Origin: Gemmatimonadota bacterium
GTDB lineage: Bacteria > Gemmatimonadota > Gemmatimonadetes > Gemmatimonadales > GWC2-71-9
Reading direction: 5' to 3'
Assembly (NCBI GenBank): GCA_029862935.1
Contig: JAOTWK010000182.1
Span: 1 to 7,012, forward strand
DNA: 7,012 nucleotides
A model generated the notes under the pieces. It was not told the DNA's origin and did no database searches. It saw only the letters and a list, made by a program, of their open reading frames with translations. This document shows, in pieces, positions 1-5,703 of this stretch (positions within the stretch are counted from its first letter, which is position 1; each line of letters begins with the position of its first letter). The position numbers and the translations under genes were made by a program.

Positions 1-40
1 AGGACGGTCTAGGACGGTCGAGGACGGGCGAGGACGACCG
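1..40. repeat. 10-bp tandem repeat, four units, cut by window edge
   Basis: Four consecutive 10-mers begin with AGGACG: AGGACGGTCT, AGGACGGTCG, AGGACGGGCG and AGGACGACCG. The first two differ only in the last base, and the later two have drifted. The array touches the left edge, so its true length is unknown. It lies downstream of the sensor-kinase stop codon and codes for nothing visible here. Confidence 0.8.
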
Positions 41-42
41 TC
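13..42 (-). terminator. possible hairpin after the sensor kinase gene
   Basis: GACGGTCG at 13-20 is the exact reverse complement of CGACCGTC at 35-42, leaving a 14-nt loop. Read on the minus strand, the hairpin starts 15 nt after the kinase TAG codon. That position suits a transcription stop or 3'-end stabiliser. There is no T-run after it, and it is built from the tandem repeat, so a terminator role is only a guess. Confidence 0.35.
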
Positions 43-57
43 GATTACGGCAGGTTC

Positions 58-1482
58 CTACTCCGCGCTATGCTCGCTCCTCGCCGCAGGTAGTGAGACG
101 GTGAACACGCTACCCTCACCGACCGTGCTGTCTAACGAGATTGTCCCACCTTGTATCTCCGTGAGCCTGCGCGCGATGGCGAGGCCCAGCCCGACGCCTC
201 CGTGTGCACGACTGCGAGACTTCTCGACACGGTAGAAGCGGTCGAAGATGTGTGGCTGGTCTTCTGGCGGGATGCCGTCGCCCGTGTCACGAACGGCAAT
301 GCCCACCATGTCGTCGTCTCGTAGCAGCGTAAGGGTCACTGATCCCCGGTCCGTGTGCCGCACCGCATTGATCACGATGTTCAACACGACCTGTCGAGTG
401 TAGTGGGGGTCGCCAATCGCGAACACGGACTCACGGATCTCGTTGTGGATGGCAAGGTCACGTCCAGTGGCCATGGCTTCGGCGATCTCTGTCGCTTCAC
501 AGGCGATGGCACTCAGGTCGATGGACTTCCGTTCGATATCGAGCGCGCGGTTGTCACTGCGGGCGAGGAGCAAGAGATCATCCACCAGTTTGCTCGTGCG
601 CTCGACTTCGGTCCCGATGGCCGCGAGCGCTTCCCGGATCTCATCGGGCGTGCGGCGCTCGTCCATGGCCCACTGTGCCTGTGCCCGCAGATAGGTGAGC
701 GGTGTACGCAACTCGTGGCTTGCATCAGCGGTGAAGGCCTCCAACGCCCGATGTGAGGTCTCGACTCGCGCAATGAGCCGATTGATCGCCTCGGCGATCT
801 GGGAGATCTCGATGACGCCGGTCGGTGCCGCGACACGGCGGCTCAGATCGTCGGGCCCGATCGCCTGTGTCTCGGACCGCACCCGCTCTACTGGCGCGAG
901 CGCGATGCCGACCGACGTACCGGTGGCGCGTCGGGTGGCGAGCGCCACAACCGGCAGAAGCAGGAGCGCGACCCCCGCCACCCCGGCCAAGCCGATCAGG
1001 TGTGGTTGCCGGCTTCCGGCAACGAAGATGTCGAATTCACCGGCTCGACGGTGCAAGATGCGATAGCGCCAACGGCCCCGTTCGGCCACCGCACGGACGA
1101 TCTCGGCGGTGACCTCGTCAGGTGTGGCTCCGGGGCCCAGCGCTTCGATCCGCTTGGCCGGCATCGTGGGAGACAAGAAGAAGACAGAGGGTTCGCCGTC
1201 GGCGGTCGGGGCGGTGCGCGTGATCATGAACCGGGCGCCCATCCCGACCAACTGTCCCGCCAGACTGTCGGACGCGACCGTCATGCGTTCGCCCTCGGGA
1301 TCGGCATACAGCCCCATCAACGACTCGATGACCGCGGCAGTCTGGCCCAACGTCCGGCCCAGTGACACCTCTCCCAGAATCGCAAAAGCCGCGATCACCA
1401 CAAGCGCGTAGCCAGAGAGCGTGGCCCATGTGAGCCGGGAAAACCGTGCGACCAAGTCGCGTGCCAGGCGCTGTTCGGTCAC
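58..1482 (-). CDS. two-component sensor histidine kinase (HAMP/HisKA/HATPase)
   Basis: This is a 474-aa inner-membrane sensor kinase that autophosphorylates a histidine and passes the phosphate to the response regulator encoded just upstream. It has a membrane segment at about residues 19-38, a periplasmic region of about 120 residues, a second membrane segment at about 162-182 and a HAMP linker at about 190-243. The HisKA helix carries SHELRTPL, with His256 as phospho-acceptor. The ATP-binding domain shows the N-box (N368, N372), a G1 box D399-T-G-D-G, the FDRFYR F-box near 413 and a G2 box GVGLGLAIARRL near 429-440. All catalytic motifs are intact and the length is ordinary for the QseC/CusS-like class. 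The start is GTG at 1482, and its first bases overlap the regulator's TGA by 4 nt, which suggests coupled translation. The periplasmic region matches no sensor fold I recognise, so the signal is unknown. Domain calls are firm; a specific gene name is not justified. Confidence 0.97.
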   Translation of the reverse strand: MTEQRLARDLVARFSRLTWATLSGYALVVIAAFAILGEVSLGRTLGQTAAVIESLMGLYADPEGERMTVASDSLAGQLVGMGARFMITRTAPTADGEPSVFFLSPTMPAKRIEALGPGATPDEVTAEIVRAVAERGRWRYRILHRRAGEFDIFVAGSRQPHLIGLAGVAGVALLLLPVVALATRRATGTSVGIALAPVERVRSETQAIGPDDLSRRVAAPTGVIEISQIAEAINRLIARVETSHRALEAFTADASHELRTPLTYLRAQAQWAMDERRTPDEIREALAAIGTEVERTSKLVDDLLLLARSDNRALDIERKSIDLSAIACEATEIAEAMATGRDLAIHNEIRESVFAIGDPHYTRQVVLNIVINAVRHTDRGSVTLTLLRDDDMVGIAVRDTGDGIPPEDQPHIFDRFYRVEKSRSRAHGGVGLGLAIARRLTEIQGGTISLDSTVGEGSVFTVSLPAARSEHSAE

Positions 1483-2153
1483 GGTCCCTCGAGACGGTAT
1501 CCCACGCCGCGCACCGTTACGATCTCGGTGCCGTCGGAAAGTTCACCGAGTTTCTTGCGCAGATAGTTGATGTACACATCGACCACGTTCGTGCCCGAGT
1601 CGAACTGGTAATTCCATACGGCTTCGGCGATGCGGGAACGGGACATGGTTCGGCCAGCGTTGCGCATCAGGAACTCGAGTAATGAAAACTCCCGCGGAGA
1701 CAGGTCGATGTTCTTGCCTGCCACCGTCACGACTCGGGTCGCGACATTCAGGCGTACCATCCCTACGTCGAGCGCGGAGTCCGCACGCTTGAATTGCGCA
1801 CGCCGGACGAGTGCTTGGAGCCGAGCTAGCAGTTCAGCGAGGTCGAACGGCTTGGTCAGATAGTCGTCGGCGCCCCCTTCCAGTCCCCTCACCTTATCGG
1901 TGAGCTCGCCGCGCGCGGTGAGCATGAGCACCGGGGTGTGCACGCTACGCTCACGCAGCTCTCGCACGATGGTGAATCCGTCCATACCGGGTAACATCAG
2001 ATCGAGAACGATGCAGTCGTACTTGGTTTCGAGCGCCGCCGCGAGACCTTCATTGCCGGTGCTGGCCTGATCGACCGCGTAGCCCTCCTCGCGGAACGCC
2101 TTCCTTAAGAAGGCGCGAAGATTGGAGTCGTCTTCGACGAGAAGTATCTGCAT
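1479..2153 (-). CDS. OmpR/PhoB-family DNA-binding response regulator
   Basis: This 224-aa cytoplasmic transcription factor is the partner of the adjacent kinase. The N-terminal receiver domain (about 1-117) has the acidic pocket E7-D8-D9, phospho-acceptor Asp51 in VLDLMLPGMDG, Thr79 and Lys101 in LTKPFD, so it should be phosphorylatable. The C-terminal winged helix (about 125-222) shows LSPREFSLLEFLM, a recognition-helix region NVVDVYINYLRKKL and the wing motif VRGVGYRLE, all typical of OmpR/PhoB members that bind direct repeats as dimers. The ATG at 2153 starts the canonical MQILLVEDD; no good Shine-Dalgarno is visible before it. Its TGA overlaps the kinase GTG by 4 nt, so the two form one transcript. 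A strong hairpin lies 27-53 nt upstream. Target genes cannot be read from the sequence; the co-directional spondin lipoprotein gene upstream is a plausible but unproven target. Confidence 0.98.
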   Translation of the reverse strand: MQILLVEDDSNLRAFLRKAFREEGYAVDQASTGNEGLAAALETKYDCIVLDLMLPGMDGFTIVRELRERSVHTPVLMLTARGELTDKVRGLEGGADDYLTKPFDLAELLARLQALVRRAQFKRADSALDVGMVRLNVATRVVTVAGKNIDLSPREFSLLEFLMRNAGRTMSRSRIAEAVWNYQFDSGTNVVDVYINYLRKKLGELSDGTEIVTVRGVGYRLEGP

Positions 2154-2179
2154 GCGCGGTACGTGGCCGAGCGAGTGAT

Positions 2180-2206
2180 GTGGGGAGGCACGACGCGCCT
2201 CCCCAC
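2180..2206 (-). terminator. strong GC hairpin between spondin gene and response regulator
   Basis: GTGGGGAGGC at 2180-2189 pairs perfectly with GCCTCCCCAC at 2197-2206, giving a 10-bp stem with a 7-nt loop. A further CGAG/CTCG pair (2172-2175 with 2208-2211) could extend it past a small internal loop. On the minus strand it begins 12 nt after the spondin-gene TAA, a usual place for a terminator. No U-tract follows, so it may be a weak or Rho-assisted stop, or may partly insulate the downstream two-component genes. Confidence 0.6.
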
Positions 2207-2218
2207 GCTCGAGAGAAG

Positions 2219-2962
2219 TTACTTGATTCGCCGTACGGTGACACTCGCGACGGGATCGATCCAGCCATGCTGCGCCGGATCCAGGAAGGCACCACCCTGA
2301 ACGCCGGCGTGGTGCGTGACCACACCGTTTTCGGCACTGCGCCCGTTGCCATCGGCAGCACCAGCCACTGGCCCGATTGCCGGGCAGGCATCCACGATGT
2401 TGGACGACAGCTCGTCGTTCATCTCCGTGCCAGCGTCGTAGCCAGCCGCGTAGTACGTCTGCGGCTTGAAGCCGCGGGGCAGTTCAGCGCCGTCCAGCCC
2501 CACGAACCCGTCGTTGGTACAAATGAGCATGAGGGCCAACGAGAACCGATTTGCATTGGCACCGGCCGTGATGGAGGTCGAGAGCGATGTGGGTCCCGGT
2601 CCTCCGAGCCGATGCACCGGCGCCATGGTGGCGACAACGCCGTCAACCCCGGCGATCGCCATCAACTCGGCGGCAGCGGTAACCGGGCTGCCGTCTTCTG
2701 CGATCAGCCGCAGCCCTTCGGGTGCGGCCACACCGACGCTGAAGTACGACGTCTGTTTGGTGTGCGTGGCGATCGCGCCTGGTGAGAATGGCTGACCGGT
2801 GGTGAGGTTCGTGATGGTGATCTCGTACTCTCGACTGGCCGCATCGGCGGCATTCTCGACGCCTGAAGATGCGTCGAGCAGAGGGGGATCGACCATCTGG
2901 TCGGTGTCGCTACAGGCCAAGCCGATGGCTGCGGCGAACACGGCTACGATGTGCTTCTTCAT
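2219..2962 (-). CDS. spondin-domain lipoprotein
   Basis: This 247-aa envelope protein has a lipoprotein signal: MKKH, a hydrophobic stretch, then IGLAC with Cys17 as the likely lipidated residue. The segment from about 18 to 45 is a polar linker. From about residue 46 it matches my recollection of the bacterial Spondin_N family: YEITITNLTTGQPFSP, then IATH, a YFSVG.AAPEGLRLIAEDG block, a Leu/Ala-rich helix, NDGFVGLD near 150-157, and a YDAGTEMNDE motif near 175-184. Spondin_N is known from animal matrix proteins; bacterial versions are mostly uncharacterised and may act in surface adhesion, which is inference. An AGGAGG at 2968-2973 sits 5 nt before the ATG and fixes the start. The gene is co-directional with the two-component pair but separated from it by 65 nt holding a hairpin. 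No enzyme motif is seen. The family call comes from motif memory, not from a search. Confidence 0.85.
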   Translation of the reverse strand: MKKHIVAVFAAAIGLACSDTDQMVDPPLLDASSGVENAADAASREYEITITNLTTGQPFSPGAIATHTKQTSYFSVGVAAPEGLRLIAEDGSPVTAAAELMAIAGVDGVVATMAPVHRLGGPGPTSLSTSITAGANANRFSLALMLICTNDGFVGLDGAELPRGFKPQTYYAAGYDAGTEMNDELSSNIVDACPAIGPVAGAADGNGRSAENGVVTHHAGVQGGAFLDPAQHGWIDPVASVTVRRIK

Positions 2963-2967
2963 TGCTG

Positions 2968-2973
2968 CCTCCT
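2968..2973 (-). promoter_or_regulatory. Shine-Dalgarno of the spondin lipoprotein gene
   Basis: AGGAGG on the minus strand, 5 nt before the ATG at 2962. It is a perfect anti-rRNA match, the strongest ribosome-binding site in the window, and suggests efficient translation of the lipoprotein. Confidence 0.85.
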
Positions 2974-3050
2974 GTGAAATGACTGTGCGAAACGGTTGCG
3001 TCTCCGCAGCGCAGTCTAGGAGGCCGGCGTCAACAGGATCGCCAATGTTA

Positions 3051-3072
3051 GAGAATTCTCACGGACCTCTCA
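3051..3072. promoter_or_regulatory. palindrome plus 11-bp-spaced direct repeat, possible operator
   Basis: GAGAATTCTC at 3051-3060 is a perfect 10-bp palindrome. It overlaps a direct repeat of TCTCA at 3057-3061 and 3068-3072, one helical turn (11 bp) apart. The site is about 90-110 bp upstream of the spondin gene start. OmpR-family regulators commonly bind half-sites spaced 10-11 bp, so this is a candidate site for the regulator encoded at 1479-2153. The repeat words are short and could be chance. Confidence 0.25.
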
Positions 3073-3119
3073 TCGGGCTCCATCGCCCAACATCGCCCCT
3101 TCATCGCCCTAACATCCCC
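3071..3119. repeat. CATCGCCC-type tandem repeat, 10-11 bp period
   Basis: CATC recurs at 3071, 3081, 3091, 3102 and 3113, so the period is 10-11 bp. Three units are exact CATCGCCC (3081, 3091, 3102) and the outer two are degenerate. It lies between the spondin gene and the permease gene, just beside the hairpin repeat at 3121-3165. The same 9-mer CATCGCCCT recurs at 6318 and 6974, so this is a dispersed word and not a single local array. Confidence 0.75.
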
Positions 3120-3120
3120 A

Positions 3121-3165
3121 CCTTCAGTTGCCAACAGCTGACAGCTGACAGCTGATGGCTGAAGG
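3121..3165. repeat. inverted repeat enclosing three CAGCTGA units, after the permease gene
   Basis: CCTTCAG at 3121-3127 is the exact reverse complement of CTGAAGG at 3159-3165. An alternative pairing nests GCCA (3130-3133) with TGGC (3156-3159) inside CCTTCA/TGAAGG. Between the arms lie three perfect tandem copies of CAGCTGA (3135-3155), each containing the palindrome CAGCTG. The hairpin starts 29 nt after the permease stop on the minus strand, so it could serve as a 3'-end structure for the ABC operon. It shares CTTCAGTTG/CAACTGAAG with the repeat at 6191-6246. Confidence 0.75.
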
Positions 3166-3194
3166 CCGCCAGAACACCGCCTTGATTCCTTCCG

Positions 3195-3983
3195 TCACCT
3201 CGCCCGCATATGCCGACGGGTGAACAGCCAGACACCCAGCGCAAAGTACGCGAGAGTGAGCACGGCAACGGCGCCAAGCTCGAACGCCACATCGCTTATG
3301 CCGGCACCGAAGTTGAGCACCTCGCCGAGGGCCGACACCGAGTGCGTGGTTGGGAGAATGGCGTTGATGTTCAGGGTACGACCGGCAACGCTCAACAGCG
3401 GTACGTCGGGGATCGGGAACATGCCGCCCGAGAAGAACATCAGCACGAAGAACGGGAAGCACCCGATGGTCATGAGGTCGAAGACGGTCCTGAGCCAGGC
3501 GGCCACTAAGACGCTGATTGCCACCATCGCCATGCCTGTGAGTGCTCCGACCATTAGGATCGCCACCACGGACCCGGATGTCCGGTAACCGAGCGCCACG
3601 GCCGTCAAGAGCGCCAACCCCATCGACGCAAGGCCGAGGATCACCTGGGCCACGCTGATCGCCGACAACCACTCCACCGTGGTCATGTTGGAGAGGCGAA
3701 GCCGGATCAGCGTGCCTTTATCTTTTTCCTTTATGAGGGACGCGGCGGCCGTAAAGAGCAACATCATCAGCGCGAGCGCCAGCAACGCGGGAACGTAGAG
3801 GTCGAAGTCGCTGGGCGATCGAACTCCGCTAGGTAGCTGCGCGCCGACTTCGGTCGTTCTGTCGCCAAAGTAGAAGTACATGAGCACCACGAAGAACGGC
3901 GCGAACGTCAGCGTCATGCTCAGGATCTTCCAATCCCGGAGGTTCTCGATCGCAGTCTTCTTGAAGAGGGTCGCGAATCTCAT
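3195..3983 (-). CDS. ABC-2 type transporter permease
   Basis: This 262-aa inner-membrane protein is the channel subunit of the exporter powered by the adjacent ATPase. Hydrophobic segments lie at about residues 22-39, 64-83, 105-131, 138-163, 169-187 and 233-255, giving six predicted spans. Family landmarks are the cytosolic coupling stretch after span 2, with EKDKGTLIRLRLS (86-98), and the FFSGGMFPIPDVP motif (183-195), both characteristic of ABC-2 permeases. The loop between spans 1 and 2 is only about 25 residues (40-64). Long-form ABC-2 permeases (YhhJ/YbhR-like, about 370 aa) carry a large extracytoplasmic domain there, so this is a short form. The ATG at 3983 overlaps the ATPase TGA by 4 nt (ATGA), and a G-rich stretch just upstream can serve as ribosome-binding site. 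The substrate cannot be told from the sequence; lipids, drugs and polysaccharides are all known for this class. Confidence 0.94.
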   Translation of the reverse strand: MRFATLFKKTAIENLRDWKILSMTLTFAPFFVVLMYFYFGDRTTEVGAQLPSGVRSPSDFDLYVPALLALALMMLLFTAAASLIKEKDKGTLIRLRLSNMTTVEWLSAISVAQVILGLASMGLALLTAVALGYRTSGSVVAILMVGALTGMAMVAISVLVAAWLRTVFDLMTIGCFPFFVLMFFSGGMFPIPDVPLLSVAGRTLNINAILPTTHSVSALGEVLNFGAGISDVAFELGAVAVLTLAYFALGVWLFTRRHMRAR

Positions 3984-4933
3984 TCTCGGAGCCCCCTTCC
4001 GGTCAACGTGATGAACACGTCTTCCAGCGTCCGCTGCCGGATGGTCATTTCCTCGATGGTGATGTTGTGATGCCGGAACGTTTCGAGGAGTGACGGAAGG
4101 AGATTCAGAATATCCGCGCCCACCAAGCGAAGCGTTCCCTGTTCGAAGGCGAGATGGTGAATCACTGGCGGAAGGCTCTCGCGCAGTCGATGCAGCTGCT
4201 CCTGCGCTACGTCGGGCACCTTGACCTCAAGAATCTCCCCTGGCCCGACCCGGTTCTTGAGGTTGTCAGAGGTGTCCAGCACAAGCAGTCTGCCGTGGTC
4301 GATGATCGCAATGCGGTCGGATAGCCGGTCCGCCTCGTCCATATCGTGGGTTGTGAGAATCACGGTCGTTCGGTCGGCCAGCGATCGAACGTACTCGCGG
4401 ACGAGGATCCGGCTTTGCGGGTCGAGGCCGGCTTGCGGCTCATCGAGAATCAAGATGGCGGGCTCGTGCACGAGAGCGAGTGCGATATTGAGCCGGCGCT
4501 TCATTCCGCCCGAGAGAGCCCGTGCGAGCGTGTCGCGTCGGTCCATCAGTCCTAAGATCTCCAGCAACTCACGAGCACGACGACGCGCCGCGGCGCGATC
4601 GACGTCGTAGAGCCTCCCCATGAATTCCAACTGCTCGCCGCAGGTGAGCGTCTCCCAGATCACCACGTCCTGGGGACACAGGCCTATCTGCTTGTGTTGC
4701 CGGTGTGCGGCGCTCACTGGACGGCCGTCGATCTCGATGCTTCCGGCCTCGCTCTTCAGCAGACCGCAGATCATGTTGATCGTCGTGGTCTTGCCTGCGC
4801 CGTTCGGTCCCAGAAGGCCGAAAACCTCTCCACGGACCACGTCGAACGACAGATCGTTGACCGCACGTAGATCACCGTAGGACTTAGTCAGAGCCCTGAG
4901 GCTCAACATCACGTCTGGGTTCGCCGAGGACAT
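3980..4933 (-). CDS. ABC-2 type exporter ATP-binding protein
   Basis: This 317-aa cytoplasmic ATPase energises the neighbouring permease. The nucleotide-binding domain (about 8-225) has every motif: Walker A GPNGAGKT (42-49), Q-loop Gln88, signature LSGGM (140-144), Walker B LILDEP (161-166), D-loop GLDPQS (169-174) and H-loop His196 in TTHDMDEADRLSDR. The last 90 residues form the accessory domain typical of CcmA/DrrA-like exporters and end in the usual RTLEDVFITLTGRGLRE tail. The protein should therefore be fully active, with two copies expected per transporter. The ATG at 4933 is preceded by GAGG with a 6-nt spacer, lying in the 12-nt gap after the upstream DUF5916-like gene. The 4-nt overlap with the permease implies coupled translation. 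No substrate can be assigned from these motifs. Confidence 0.98.
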   Translation of the reverse strand: MSSANPDVMLSLRALTKSYGDLRAVNDLSFDVVRGEVFGLLGPNGAGKTTTINMICGLLKSEAGSIEIDGRPVSAAHRQHKQIGLCPQDVVIWETLTCGEQLEFMGRLYDVDRAAARRRARELLEILGLMDRRDTLARALSGGMKRRLNIALALVHEPAILILDEPQAGLDPQSRILVREYVRSLADRTTVILTTHDMDEADRLSDRIAIIDHGRLLVLDTSDNLKNRVGPGEILEVKVPDVAQEQLHRLRESLPPVIHHLAFEQGTLRLVGADILNLLPSLLETFRHHNITIEEMTIRQRTLEDVFITLTGRGLRE

Positions 4934-4939
4934 CGTTGA

Positions 4940-4943
4940 CCTC
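4940..4943 (-). promoter_or_regulatory. Shine-Dalgarno of the ABC ATPase gene
   Basis: GAGG on the minus strand, 6 nt before the ATG at 4933. It falls inside the 12-nt space after the TGA of the DUF5916-like gene, supporting one transcript for the three genes and the chosen ATPase start. Confidence 0.7.
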
Positions 4944-4945
4944 TA

Positions 4946-5464
4946 TCAGAACACTGCGGTTGCCTTGAGAAACAGCGTATTCCCCTGTTCGGAGCGCTCG
5001 CCGAACTCGGCGGTGCCGCGCTGGTACACGACCTGAATGGTGCCGAACGGCGGGCGGTAGCGCCAGACGAAGATGGCCTGGATGTTCTCCCGGTCAATCG
5101 CTGAGTTGGTTTGGAAGAACACCCTCAAGAAGAGATCCTTGGTGAAGAACTGGTCAGCCCGCACAACGTGGATCCAGGTGCTCTCGTTCTCCGGATCGGG
5201 GTCGAGCGTCAGCCGCTCGAGATCGTATTGGACGGAGAGCGCGGGCGTGAGCTTGTACGGATCGCCGCGTTGCGGCTCGTATTGGATGAATCCCGTGGCG
5301 ACGGCCGCTCCGCTCCACTCGCCATTCGCCAGCACACCGTCGAAGATGATCGGTGGCGTGGCCGCCACGACGGATGTCAACTGAACCACCGAGTCGGGTG
5401 CCTGAGCCGATGGGGATACCACCGATCCCAAGACTGCTGGAATGACGAGCGTTGCGTTAGCCAT
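4946..5464 (-). CDS. short, internally deleted DUF5916-like outer-membrane protein
   Basis: This 172-aa exported protein starts MANATLVIPAVLGSVV, with a probable signal peptide cut after SAQA (about residue 22). The next part, IIFDGVLANGEWSGA and FIQYEPQRGDP (to about residue 69), resembles the start of the carbohydrate-binding-like N-terminal domain of DUF5916 proteins. The rest, from LTPALSVQYDLERL through WIHVVRADQFF, DLFLRVFFQTNSAIDRENIQ and WRYRPPFGTIQVVYQRGTAEFG to the end KATAVF, resembles the last beta-strands of the same family, whose members usually run to about 700-800 aa. Several hundred middle residues appear missing while the frame stays open. The terminal Phe fits a barrel-insertion signal. 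I prefer the ATG at 5464 because the signal peptide begins there; a TTG at 5488 would only add residues lacking a signal. It heads the ABC operon. It may be a decaying gene or a kept mini-protein; family assignment is from memory. Confidence 0.75.
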   Translation of the reverse strand: MANATLVIPAVLGSVVSPSAQAPDSVVQLTSVVAATPPIIFDGVLANGEWSGAAVATGFIQYEPQRGDPYKLTPALSVQYDLERLTLDPDPENESTWIHVVRADQFFTKDLFLRVFFQTNSAIDRENIQAIFVWRYRPPFGTIQVVYQRGTAEFGERSEQGNTLFLKATAVF

Positions 5465-5703
5465 GCTACCGTTGTGCCAGGACAACAAGATGGGGCGTGT
5501 GCGCGCCGTCAGCTAGAGAGCGAAACAAACAGACGACGTCGACGACTCTGACCGCATACACAGGTTCCTGAATGTTGGAGTGAGATGGCCGGGGGCGGAC
5601 TGTTGACGGCTAGTAGCTGACCTGAACGGCCTCTATCCGACGGCGTGAGGTCAGAATAGATTCGGTGCGTTCTGTATGATCGCTCTCACCTGGAGGTCCT
5701 CCC
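5465..5703. other. divergent intergenic region, promoters not resolved
   Basis: This stretch of about 240 bp separates the leftward ABC operon from the rightward gene at 5704 and must hold both promoters. A TATGAT at 5675-5680 resembles a -10 box for the plus gene, but no good -35 lies 16-18 bp before it. TTGACG at 5603 lacks a -10 partner. A patch near 5603-5625 (TTGACGGC, TAGCTGAC, CTGAAC) looks like a worn copy of the CTGACAGCTGA-type repeat seen elsewhere. TAGCTGAC at 5614-5621 is also the reverse complement of 5508-5515. Confidence 0.4.
5692..5696 (+). promoter_or_regulatory. Shine-Dalgarno that decides the GTG start at 5704
   Basis: GGAGG lies 7 nt before the GTG at 5704. Because the gene lacks an ATG at its head, this well-spaced site is the main evidence for the start codon. 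Confidence 0.8.

Noticed and set aside
355..756. 133-aa plus-strand open frame opposite the sensor kinase
   Set aside because: The opposite strand encodes intact HisKA and HATPase motifs over the same bases; no start signal or domain supports the antisense frame.
2180..2785. 201-aa plus-strand open frame opposite the spondin gene
   Set aside because: It lies antisense to a gene with a lipoprotein signal, a perfect ribosome-binding site and family motifs. Its own translation is Arg/Gly/His-rich with no domain, as expected for a high-GC shadow frame.
3071..3165. CRISPR-like array
   Set aside because: Units are only 7-8 bp and adjacent or 10-11 bp apart, with no unique spacers of CRISPR length and no cas gene nearby.
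3124..3672. 182-aa minus-strand open frame overlapping the permease in another frame
   Set aside because: The permease frame has membrane spans and ABC-2 motifs; this one is Arg/His-rich and runs into the intergenic repeats.
4946..5464. Frameshifted full-length DUF5916 gene
   Set aside because: Only about 520 bp separate the signal peptide from the end of the gene, so the middle is absent and not shifted into another frame.
5465..5488. TTG start at 5488 extending the DUF5916-like protein by eight residues
   Set aside because: No ribosome-binding site precedes it, and the added residues (MLSWHNGS) would sit before an otherwise normal signal peptide starting at the ATG at 5464.
5603..5636. 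Sigma70 promoter from TTGACG
   Set aside because: No acceptable -10 lies 16-18 bp downstream; the nearest AT-rich hexamer is about 22 bp away, and the word is better explained as part of a degenerate repeat.
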